NCBI RefSeq assembly: GCF_947250645.1
Contig: NZ_OX366334.1
Span: 372,001-436,000, forward strand
Length of the DNA stretch: 64,000 bases
From: Wolbachia endosymbiont (group B) of Eucosma cana
GTDB lineage: Bacteria; Pseudomonadota; Alphaproteobacteria; Rickettsiales; Anaplasmataceae
Direction of reading: 5' to 3'
The number at the start of each line of letters is the position of its first letter. The stretch's first letter is position 1. The notes under the pieces were generated by a model, which was not told the origin of the DNA, did no database searches, and was given only the letters and a program-made list of their open reading frames with translations. The translations under genes were made by a program, and so were the position numbers. Shown one piece after another: positions 57,060-64,000 of this stretch.

Positions 57060-58202
57060 TATAAACTTAAGACCATCAATGGTAAAAGCGAGCTCGTTGT
57101 AACTGTTACTAATGCTGTATTTATTTTCTTTAAACGATGAAAACAATAAATTAGATTTTGCTAAATCAGAATTTTGTGTTGGATATTTAAAATCAACAAT
57201 TGAAACTGGCGCTGAGACTTTTGCACAATAAAAGTTCGTTGCTTTAAAATTAAATGTCCGATCGGTCGGCAAGAGAAACTTTAACGTCAAACTTTGATCA
57301 TCACCAATATCAGAAGGGATGACAAAATCGAGTAAAGTTAAACTGGTGTCGTAAACCTTTGGCGTATCAGAATCAATTAAAAATTCATCTACTACATTCA
57401 CTTTTGGCGGTGTTGATGATTTTGCACCAAAATCACGAATTGCCAGTAATTTAACGACTATATCATCACCACCTCTCCAAGCATAGAACTTGAGCTTCAG
57501 TGATTCAGAAATAACGCTCCATAGAGCATTAGAGTTTTTAAATACTATAGCTTTCTCTAGAGGCGGATTTTTCTCATTAGACTTTTCACAAATAACATTT
57601 AAATAAAAACGAGGATTGCCTTCATCAATTCGTTCAGCCTCAGTAATGTCTTTAATGAAAACTCTGTCTACGTCAGTTCTATCTTGCATAGCAACTGAAT
57701 CAGCGTAAGACCTCACAAACTGCCATGCAAGTCCAGCAATTGGTACTTGTGAAAACTGAGGTAAAACATAGCCAGGTCCCTGCCCTCTATCATCGATCTG
57801 TAGACCAATATTAAACTGACCATCGATAAACAAATTATCAGATATGATAGCGCTAGTCGAATCAGCGCTGCGCTGCTCCTGAAAGTAAGGTAGGTCAGTA
57901 AAAACAATCTCAGGAGCAGCACTGTTGCCGTAACAGCACTTCAGCTCCACAATGTAACGATCTTCAGGATCATCTACGTCAACGAAATAGTAGAGTTTGT
58001 GGGGCAATGCACCATTTTCATCAAGTTGTAGAGGATTTGGTGCTGGTACGACAGTTCCTTCTTGGTTTTTGTAATAGGCATGACGAAGAGTTGTAGGACT
58101 CTTCTTGTCATAGAAATACATCCAGTAGCCAGCGGCTGGCATACCCTCTCTATTCCTAATAATGTCCTGCAATACTATACTTAGTATTAACTTCTGTGTC
58201 AT
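57042..58202 (-). CDS. Phage WO structural-type protein, 3' end cut by IS3
   Basis: 386 residues starting MTQKLILSIVLQDIIRNREG. It contains YWMYFYDKKSPTTLRHAYYK, PLQLDENGALPHKLYYFVDV and IVELKCCYGNSAAPEIVF, a fold-like beta pattern I associate with WO tail-fibre-like proteins, but I cannot name the family with certainty. The last residues (IMHPFV) come from IS3 copy 2, so the true C-terminus is lost. Confidence 0.6.
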   Translation of the reverse strand: MTQKLILSIVLQDIIRNREGMPAAGYWMYFYDKKSPTTLRHAYYKNQEGTVVPAPNPLQLDENGALPHKLYYFVDVDDPEDRYIVELKCCYGNSAAPEIVFTDLPYFQEQRSADSTSAIISDNLFIDGQFNIGLQIDDRGQGPGYVLPQFSQVPIAGLAWQFVRSYADSVAMQDRTDVDRVFIKDITEAERIDEGNPRFYLNVICEKSNEKNPPLEKAIVFKNSNALWSVISESLKLKFYAWRGGDDIVVKLLAIRDFGAKSSTPPKVNVVDEFLIDSDTPKVYDTSLTLLDFVIPSDIGDDQSLTLKFLLPTDRTFNFKATNFYCAKVSAPVSIVDFKYPTQNSDLAKSNLLFSSFKENKYSISNSYNELAFTIDGLKFIMHPFV

Positions 58203-58324
58203 TTCTCCCTAACCTCAGCAAACTGGTATATACTCAGTCTACCATAATATGTCAATATAATTCTTTATTGAAAATTTTAGGAAAATATTGTATAATTATG
58301 CAGTAGTAGAACCTGGTAAAACTT

Positions 58325-58555
58325 ATGGCAAACGCTAATTTAGCTTTCAGTAAAGAAACTTTACAGCATCTTGCTGAATTATCTGAACTTACTAAGCAGC
58401 CTGCTCAAGCATTAGCAGAAAAACTACTGAGAGAAGCCATCGAGCTTGAAATCGAGGATTTTTTAGTGTCTAAAATTTCTGATGAGCGTGATGTTGAAGG
58501 TGCAGAAATGATTAAAAGTGAGGATGTAGATTGGGATACACTATTATCTTCGTAG
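58325..58555 (+). CDS. RelB/CopG-type antitoxin
   Basis: A 76-residue protein with a likely ribbon-helix-helix N-terminus (ANLAFSKETLQHLAELSELT) and an acidic C-terminus that would wrap the toxin. It overlaps the next gene by 25 bp in another frame, the usual antitoxin-toxin layout. Confidence 0.8.
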   Translation: MANANLAFSKETLQHLAELSELTKQPAQALAEKLLREAIELEIEDFLVSKISDERDVEGAEMIKSEDVDWDTLLSS

Positions 58556-58797
58556 GAAAGGTTATTAGAAAAGACCTTCCTGACCTTCCAAAAACAATAA
58601 GACTGAGGGTCGTAAATGCGATAAATGAAAGGCTTACAGTTGATCCAATAAACCTCGGTGAACCATTACACCACAGCTTAAAAGGACGTAGAAGGTTAAG
58701 AGTTGGTGAGTACCGTGTAATTTACAGAGTAAATCAATTAGAACAAATAGTAACTATCACAGAGATAGGACATAGATGTGATATTTATAAAAAATAA
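58531..58797 (+). CDS. RelE/ParE-type toxin
   Basis: 88 residues from a TTG start inside the antitoxin gene. IRLRVVNAINERLTVDP, GEPLHHSLKGRRRLRVGEYR and VIYRVNQLEQIVTITEIGHR are RelE-superfamily signatures; the basic RRRLR/Y-R-V-I-Y core would cleave mRNA on the ribosome. WO phages often carry such pairs near tail genes. IS3 copy 3 begins 21 bp downstream. Confidence 0.88.
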   Translation: MGYTIIFVGKVIRKDLPDLPKTIRLRVVNAINERLTVDPINLGEPLHHSLKGRRRLRVGEYRVIYRVNQLEQIVTITEIGHRCDIYKK

Positions 58798-58818
58798 ATA
58801 TAAACATTAAATATTATA

Positions 58819-60106
58819 ATGCACCCCATAAACTAGACCAAAAAAAAATGGTTGATCCGAGTAGGAAGGTAAAGGGGTAAAAGTATGGCAACAAAAAAAT
58901 ATGAACCAGAGTTAAAAGCAAAGATAGCTTTGGAAGCAATAAAAAATCAAAAAAGCACAGCTGAGATATGTAGTGAATATAAAATACCATCAACAAATCT
59001 ATATGATTGGCGTGATAGAGTATTGGCAAGGTTAAAAGACCTATTTGTTGAAGAAAGTGAAAGTGCGAGAAAACAAAGAATCTTAGCGCAAGAAATAGAA
59101 AGTTTACATAAAGTAATAGGAGAATTGACAGTGGAAAATAGCTATTTGAAAAAAAAATTACTGAAATAAGCAAAAAAGATAGAGTAAGGTTTATAGAAAA
59201 AGATTCTGATCTGTCAATTAGGAAACAGGCTGATTTATTGGGGATTTGCAGATCTAGCCTATATTATAGGCCTATAATTAATAACGAAAGTGAAGTAGCA
59301 AATTTGATTCAAGAAGTATATTTGGCTTCTGATTGCCGTTATGGATATCGTAAAATTACTGCTGAAATCATAGCGAGTGGAGTAGTAGTCAATCACAAAA
59401 AAATCTTAAGAATTATGAAAAAAATGAAGATTAGTGGGCTGTATTGTAGAAAAAGATGTAATACAAGTATTAAAGAAAAAAAGCATAAAATATATCCTTA
59501 TTTACTCAAAGATTTGATTATTTGTAGAGTTAATCAGGTATGGGCTACTGATATAACATATATTATGGTAGAAGGTAAGTTTATCTATTTTGTGGCAATA
59601 ATGGACTTGTATAGTCGCTATATTATTGCTCATTCATTATCACCATATCTCGATGCTGGATTTTGCCTTTATACTCTCAAAGAAGCTCTAAAACAAGGTA
59701 AACCTGAGATTTTTAATAGTGATCAGGGGGTGCAGTTTACTAGCTACAACTTTATTATGGAATTAGAGCGTGCTAATATTAAAATCAGTATGGACCATAA
59801 AGGACGTTGCTTCGACAATATATTTGTTGAGCGCTTATGGAGAACTTTAAAGCAAGAAGCTATATATTATTATAGACCAAATAGTATCAGAGATTTAAAT
59901 CTTATAATAAATGATTTTGTTGCTTGGTATAACTATAGAAGGCGACATCAGACTCTACATTATAAAGTTCCTGCTGATCTTTATTATCATAAACAGTAAA
60001 TGAATATATTGATAAATACTTTAAATGTGTGTCGACGTATTTATCAACATATTCATTTTAAAAATCGGATCACTTTGAAAAAAATGGTCTAGACAAATGG
60101 GTGCAT
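58819..60106 (+). mobile_element. IS3-family element, copy 3
   Basis: 1288 bp, flanked by TATA (58815-58818 and 60107-60110). It is inserted just after the toxin gene and truncates an IS110 transposase on its right side. Confidence 0.92.
58885..59999 (+). CDS. IS3-family transposase OrfA-OrfB (copy 3)
   Basis: OrfA 58885-59169 and OrfB 59238-59999, with the -1 shift between them; protein identical to copy 1. DDE residues intact. Confidence 0.9.
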
Positions 60107-60125
60107 TATATGGGAAGACCTTGCA

Positions 60126-60632
60126 ATGAACATAAAACAAAAAATAGAAAGAATAAAAAACTCCTTACGTGAACTATTAAATAAACACAAAGAATTGTTG
60201 GAAAATTTTCAACTTCTATTGACCATTCCAGGAATAGGAGAAGAATCAGCAGTAGCTATTTTGGCTGAAGTTCCTAACATAAAAGCTTTCAAGGATGCCA
60301 GGCAATTGGCAGCATATGCTGGAGCTATACCACGAAATATAACGTCAGGTACGTCTGTACATGCCAAGCCCAGATTAAGTAAATCCGGTTCACGAACATT
60401 ATGTAAGGCAATGTACTTTCCTGCCATAGTAGCTAAGAATCATAATCCTACTATTATGACTTTTTGCAAAAGGTTAAAAGAGAAAGGCAAGCATAACATG
60501 GCCATTGTGGGAGCTGCAATGCGTAAGTTACTCCATATTGTTTTTGGTGTTTTAAGGTCAAAGAAGGCTTTTGATCCAGATCATATCAAAAACTACAGAG
60601 CTAGGAGTTTGGCTGAAAGTTTAGTGCTTTAA
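60126..60632 (+). pseudogene. IS110-family transposase, C-terminal half
   Basis: 168 residues with the Tnp_20 domain of IS110 transposases: LLLTIPGIGEESAVAILAEV, FKDARQLAAYAGAIPRN, KPRLSKSGSRTLCKAMYFPA (catalytic Ser region) and MRKLLHIVFGVLRSKKAFDP. The DEDD N-terminal domain is missing, removed at the IS3 copy 3 insertion. Confidence 0.9.
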
Positions 60633-60688
60633 AATCAAAAAACGCTCCAATTATGTAAAATAGTATCTTACACAAATTTTGTAACTGG

Positions 60689-60765
60689 TTAGTGAATATG
60701 TTGATAAGTAAATTAATTTTATACGTACAAAAAAGCGGAAATTTACTTATCAACATATTCACTAA
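60689..60765. repeat. 77-bp perfect palindrome
   Basis: A 26-bp perfect inverted repeat (60689-60714 with 60740-60765) around a 25-bp centre. Its core GAATATGTTGATAA also occurs in the hairpin at the right end of each IS3 copy (for example 56951-57011). It may be a terminator between convergent genes or a REP-like element. Confidence 0.6.
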
Positions 60766-60817
60766 CTATAATCTGTGTACCGTTACACAAAATGTGAATT
60801 GGAAGTATTTTTTAATT

Positions 60818-63800
60818 TTATGATACAGCTTGAACAATTTTTGTAATTTTTTTGTTGACTTGCAAGACGGTATCTACTACGCTAACCAATGCTTCCTCAG
60901 TACCATTTTTAAATTCTTTTATCTGGTTTATTAAATCATAGACAACAAAGGCTGAAGTTCCACGTGCGAGAAAAGGAGATGCTGCTTTTAAAGATCTACC
61001 AAGCAAGAACTTTCCTTCTGCAGCTAATTTTAATCCTTTAAGAGAAGCAGCTTCAGCAACCTTGGCAAACCCTTGACCACCTGCTATAAAACCAACATTA
61101 ATCGCTACACCTTGATAATCTCCATTTACAAAGTCAGCTAATACATTTTTAGCCATCATTCCATGCATGGTCATGCCTGAGATTTTTCCTATTCTGCTCA
61201 AATGGTTCATAACCTTTTTATTATTAGTAAGCTTATAAATCAAACCTTGAGACTTGCCTGTAACTTTAACCTTGTCTGCTAACTCAATCAACTGACTACG
61301 TTTTTCCTCTGGTAGGCCTTTAATGTAATTGACAAACTTTTTACTATCTATTTCAATTTTATTGAAGTCTCTCTTCTCATCTTTCTCAACATTAAACTCA
61401 TCAACATCTTCCCATGTGAATAAACATTCGCTTTCAACCTCTCTTTTTTTTCTGTTACGACTTATACTTGGTAAACATTCCCCAGCTAAAACTTCACTTT
61501 CTTGGTGTATAGAGTTAGGATAAGACACCTTTACTAGCTTCTCAGCATTAACTCGAAAATAATTATCATTATAATGCTTCTCAAAAATATTTAAAGCACT
61601 TCTAAGATCGTTTTTAGATTCATCATTTTTGTGATACACATTCATTTGTTGAAGCATATGGTTAATCTCATTGTTGTATAAACTTAAACGTATTAACACA
61701 GTAGCAACATAAAAATGATTAGCACCATAATATTCTCTAAAGATTCCTTTAGCTTCTTGAAGAAGCATAATATATCGAGCATATCTGTCTTTTTTACTGG
61801 TTTTCATATTTGAATCTCTAAGAACTTTAGCTAGATCTCTTAGAACAATGGCATATTGAAATTTGTTGTATTTTAAACTGTTTTTAACAGTCTCATCTGG
61901 TTCTACTGACCCACTACTAGCCTGACTACTACTTTTTGAGTAATTTTCCTCTGAAGTACGAATAGTACGAGCAAGACGTCTCTTTTGCTTTTCATAAGCA
62001 GTTAATTTTTCCTGTTCATTTAATTGAGGCTTATCTTTGTATAATTCTTTCTTTAGCTCTTCAATGGCTTCACGATCATCATAATCATAAAGTTCCTCCA
62101 AAACATCCAAAGCTTGCTTAAGGTAATGCTTTCTTTCCAAAGAATCTTCTTGACAAGCTTTACCTAGTTCCACCTTTGTAATAGCAACTTGAACATCATC
62201 AATATCGTGATTTCTGTAAATATCTAAGGCTTGTTCAAGGTATTTCTTTTGTTTGTTATGGATATTTAAATGACTATAAGCTCTACCTAGGTTTAATTTT
62301 GTAACAGCAACTTGAAAAGGATCAATCTTTTCAGCATGACATTTATCAAAAATGTCCAAAGCCTGTTTAAGGTGCTCCTTTTGTTCTTCATACTGCTCTA
62401 AATTCCCATAAGCCCTACCTAACCCTGCTTTCATAATAGCAACCCGGAAATCATCACGGACACGAAGCTCTTCTAAAGAACTTAAAACCTGTTCAAGGTA
62501 TTCCTTTTGCTTCTGATACTCACCTAAATTTTCACAGGCTTCGCTTAGTTCTACTTTTACATCAATCACTTGAAGGAAGCTAAATGAATTATACCCTTCT
62601 AAAAGTTCGTAATCAAGGCAATAACGTACTCTTAAAAAGATAGGATATTTCCAGAAAATGAAATATTTCAGGGATTCGCTAGGAATATTCGGGTAGTGTT
62701 TCTCAAAAACACCCAGAGCCTGCTCAAGGTATTTCTTTTGCTTCCGATACTCACCTAAATTTCCATAAGCTTTACCTAGTTCTACTTTTACAGTAGCAAT
62801 TTGCAAGTCATTTCGGTTATGATTCTTCTTAAAAACATCTAGGGACTGTTCAAGGTACTTCTTTTGTTCTTCATACTGCTTTAAATTCCCATAAGCCTTA
62901 CCCAATTTTGCTTCTACAACAGCAACTTGCAAATCATTTTGGTCATGATTCTTCTTAAAAATACCTAAGGCCTGTTCAAGATACTCCTTTTGTTTTTTAT
63001 AATCGCCTAAACTTTCATAAGCTACACCTAATTCTGCTCTTGCAATAGCATCCTCAGGATCAATAGATAAAGCCTCATTAAGCAGTTCTTTCTTCTGTTC
63101 AAAAGCTCTGAATCGGCCATATACCTTAGCTCTCCATATTAATAAATTTTTGAAATAACTTTTTTCTATGCTTTTCTTATTTACACCATCCTTTGACCAA
63201 TGATAGATGTGTGAGCAGAATACCCTTAAATGTTCTACTAATAAGTGGTCTACGGTATAAATGTTTCGTGTGTTATCAGAAAAAGTTCTTTCTAGTAACT
63301 TAAAAGTTTGTTTCAAAACTTCCTCTTCTCCTTTTTTTTCTTTTAATTCTACCTTTATCACTTCTTGTACTAATCCATGAATTCGTGATACAACATCATC
63401 TACATTAATCATTGAATACTGGCAAAGCAAGTCAATGGCTTTTTGTGTGAGCTTTTTTTGATCTTCTGTTAATGTTAAAAAGAAGATTTCTAAAGGCAAG
63501 TTGTTAGGAGCAAGGTAAGCCATAATGTTTAAAATCTCTAATGCTTTCTTTCCATGGTTCCCATTTTGCTTTATGTTTTTAAGCGTAATTTTCAAAGTTG
63601 CAAATACTGTTCCAATGCGCTTCTCATTTCTATCTTCCTCAGAATCAAGCAACTCTGTTCTTTTATATTCCTTTATGTAATCTTCAATCGAAAGACTTTC
63701 CCCACTTCTATTGCTTGAGGTTATGCACCATACAGCTTCCTGCAGTGCTAGTGGAAAACATTGTAAAACTTCTGCTAAGTTTTTAACTTCATTGTCCTGC

Positions 63801-64000
63801 AATCTATTATCTATACCCAGAGTCCCTTTTATAAATTGCATAGCTTCTGGTAAAGAAAAATCATTCAATATTTTTACCTGTATTTCCACCCCTTCTTCTG
63901 TTTTCCACTTTCTACTACAAGAAGTAATCAAGACATAAGGCTTCCTATTGTCAGGAGATAAGTTGGATGGCAAAAACTCTTTTATATCCTCATAACTCTT
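60818..64000 (-). CDS. NB-ARC/TPR protein with furin-like site and latrotoxin-CTD-like C-terminus (partial)
   Basis: 1060 codons visible; the N-terminus lies beyond 64000, since the frame stays open to the edge. The visible start is the end of an NB-ARC/STAND NTPase (KPYVLITSCSRKWKTEEG; CFPLALQEAVWCI, a GxP-like motif) and a winged-helix region (LVQEVIKVELKEKKGEEEV). Next come about nine TPR-type repeats (AKLGKAYGNLKQYEEQKKYL). A dibasic RKKR site (61442-61453) is followed by ~206 residues with hydrophobic stretches (MTMHGMMAKNVLADFVNGDY; GVAINVGFIAGGQGFAKVAE), resembling the latrotoxin C-terminal domain reported in phage WO. The C-terminus seems short for that domain. Probably a secreted, host-directed protein. 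Confidence 0.75.
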   Translation of the reverse strand, partial: KSYEDIKEFLPSNLSPDNRKPYVLITSCSRKWKTEEGVEIQVKILNDFSLPEAMQFIKGTLGIDNRLQDNEVKNLAEVLQCFPLALQEAVWCITSSNRSGESLSIEDYIKEYKRTELLDSEEDRNEKRIGTVFATLKITLKNIKQNGNHGKKALEILNIMAYLAPNNLPLEIFFLTLTEDQKKLTQKAIDLLCQYSMINVDDVVSRIHGLVQEVIKVELKEKKGEEEVLKQTFKLLERTFSDNTRNIYTVDHLLVEHLRVFCSHIYHWSKDGVNKKSIEKSYFKNLLIWRAKVYGRFRAFEQKKELLNEALSIDPEDAIARAELGVAYESLGDYKKQKEYLEQALGIFKKNHDQNDLQVAVVEAKLGKAYGNLKQYEEQKKYLEQSLDVFKKNHNRNDLQIATVKVELGKAYGNLGEYRKQKKYLEQALGVFEKHYPNIPSESLKYFIFWKYPIFLRVRYCLDYELLEGYNSFSFLQVIDVKVELSEACENLGEYQKQKEYLEQVLSSLEELRVRDDFRVAIMKAGLGRAYGNLEQYEEQKEHLKQALDIFDKCHAEKIDPFQVAVTKLNLGRAYSHLNIHNKQKKYLEQALDIYRNHDIDDVQVAITKVELGKACQEDSLERKHYLKQALDVLEELYDYDDREAIEELKKELYKDKPQLNEQEKLTAYEKQKRRLARTIRTSEENYSKSSSQASSGSVEPDETVKNSLKYNKFQYAIVLRDLAKVLRDSNMKTSKKDRYARYIMLLQEAKGIFREYYGANHFYVATVLIRLSLYNNEINHMLQQMNVYHKNDESKNDLRSALNIFEKHYNDNYFRVNAEKLVKVSYPNSIHQESEVLAGECLPSISRNRKKREVESECLFTWEDVDEFNVEKDEKRDFNKIEIDSKKFVNYIKGLPEEKRSQLIELADKVKVTGKSQGLIYKLTNNKKVMNHLSRIGKISGMTMHGMMAKNVLADFVNGDYQGVAINVGFIAGGQGFAKVAEAASLKGLKLAAEGKFLLGRSLKAASPFLARGTSAFVVYDLINQIKEFKNGTEEALVSVVDTVLQVNKKITKIVQAVS

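Noticed and set aside
60126..60632. IS110 bridge RNA
   Set aside because: The 5' end of the element is lost and no guide-like structure could be identified; the 77-bp palindrome downstream is a simple inverted repeat.
1..64000. tRNA, rRNA or CRISPR genes
   Set aside because: No cloverleaf, rRNA or repeat-spacer pattern could be recognised by eye in the intergenic regions; a tRNAscan run would settle tRNAs.

Overview
This window comes from a Wolbachia chromosome, probably a supergroup A arthropod strain (inferred from gene content and low GC; no search was run). It combines Wolbachia housekeeping genes (groEL, infA, maf, purA, mutL, rnhA), a phage WO tail cassette, a cytoplasmic-incompatibility (cif) locus, ankyrin and toxin-like genes, and many insertion sequences.

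Layout. 1-12.5 kb: the groEL 3' end, a DsbD N-terminal-like gene and a duplicated 3' piece of it, an AGCS amino-acid symporter, infA-maf, purA, and three large uncharacterised proteins. Two of those (4289-6535 and 7448-9430) share a module and carry DSGxxS motifs like the phosphodegrons read by eukaryotic beta-TrCP. 12.6-18.5 kb: degraded IS4, IS481-like, IS982 and IS5 copies around a protein with tandem helical repeats that look like OPR (octotricopeptide) repeats. 18.5-24.6 kb: an ankyrin-OTU protease gene with a conserved upstream block holding a candidate small RNA, then a large serine recombinase with a DUF2924 gene. 24.6-35.8 kb: contractile-tail genes of phage WO (sheath, tube, gpE/E', tape measure, gpU, gpX, gpD) plus an ankyrin gene and a patatin phospholipase. 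The sheath gene is cut by an IS3 element and the tube gene by an IS630 element, so this tail cassette is very unlikely to build a virion. 35.8-43.4 kb: three XRE-type regulators, a module protein, radC, mutL and rnhA. 43.4-50 kb: an Rpn-type nuclease gene and the type I cifA-cifB pair. 50-55 kb: two further module/ankyrin genes. 55-60.8 kb: a recombinase remnant, two more IS3 copies, a phage gene, a RelB/RelE-like pair and an IS110 fragment. 60.8-64 kb: a large NB-ARC/TPR protein with a furin-like site and a C-terminal domain resembling latrotoxin-CTD, running off the window edge.

How the genes fit together. The segment looks like a decaying WO prophage whose structural genes are disrupted while its eukaryotic-association cargo (cif, ankyrin-OTU, patatin, toxin-like TPR protein) is mostly still open. 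Main points: (1) cifB is split by a single-base deletion near codon 203 although its Ulp1 protease triad is intact; (2) four proteins share a two-part module, and three of them also share an upstream dyad plus sigma70 promoter; (3) a roughly 60-nt small RNA candidate occurs twice; (4) a 102-bp MITE is seen with its empty site in the same window; (5) DSGLDS/DSGYSS motifs occur in two candidate effectors. Functions for the module proteins, OPR-like protein, small RNA and degron-like motifs are inferences from sequence only.
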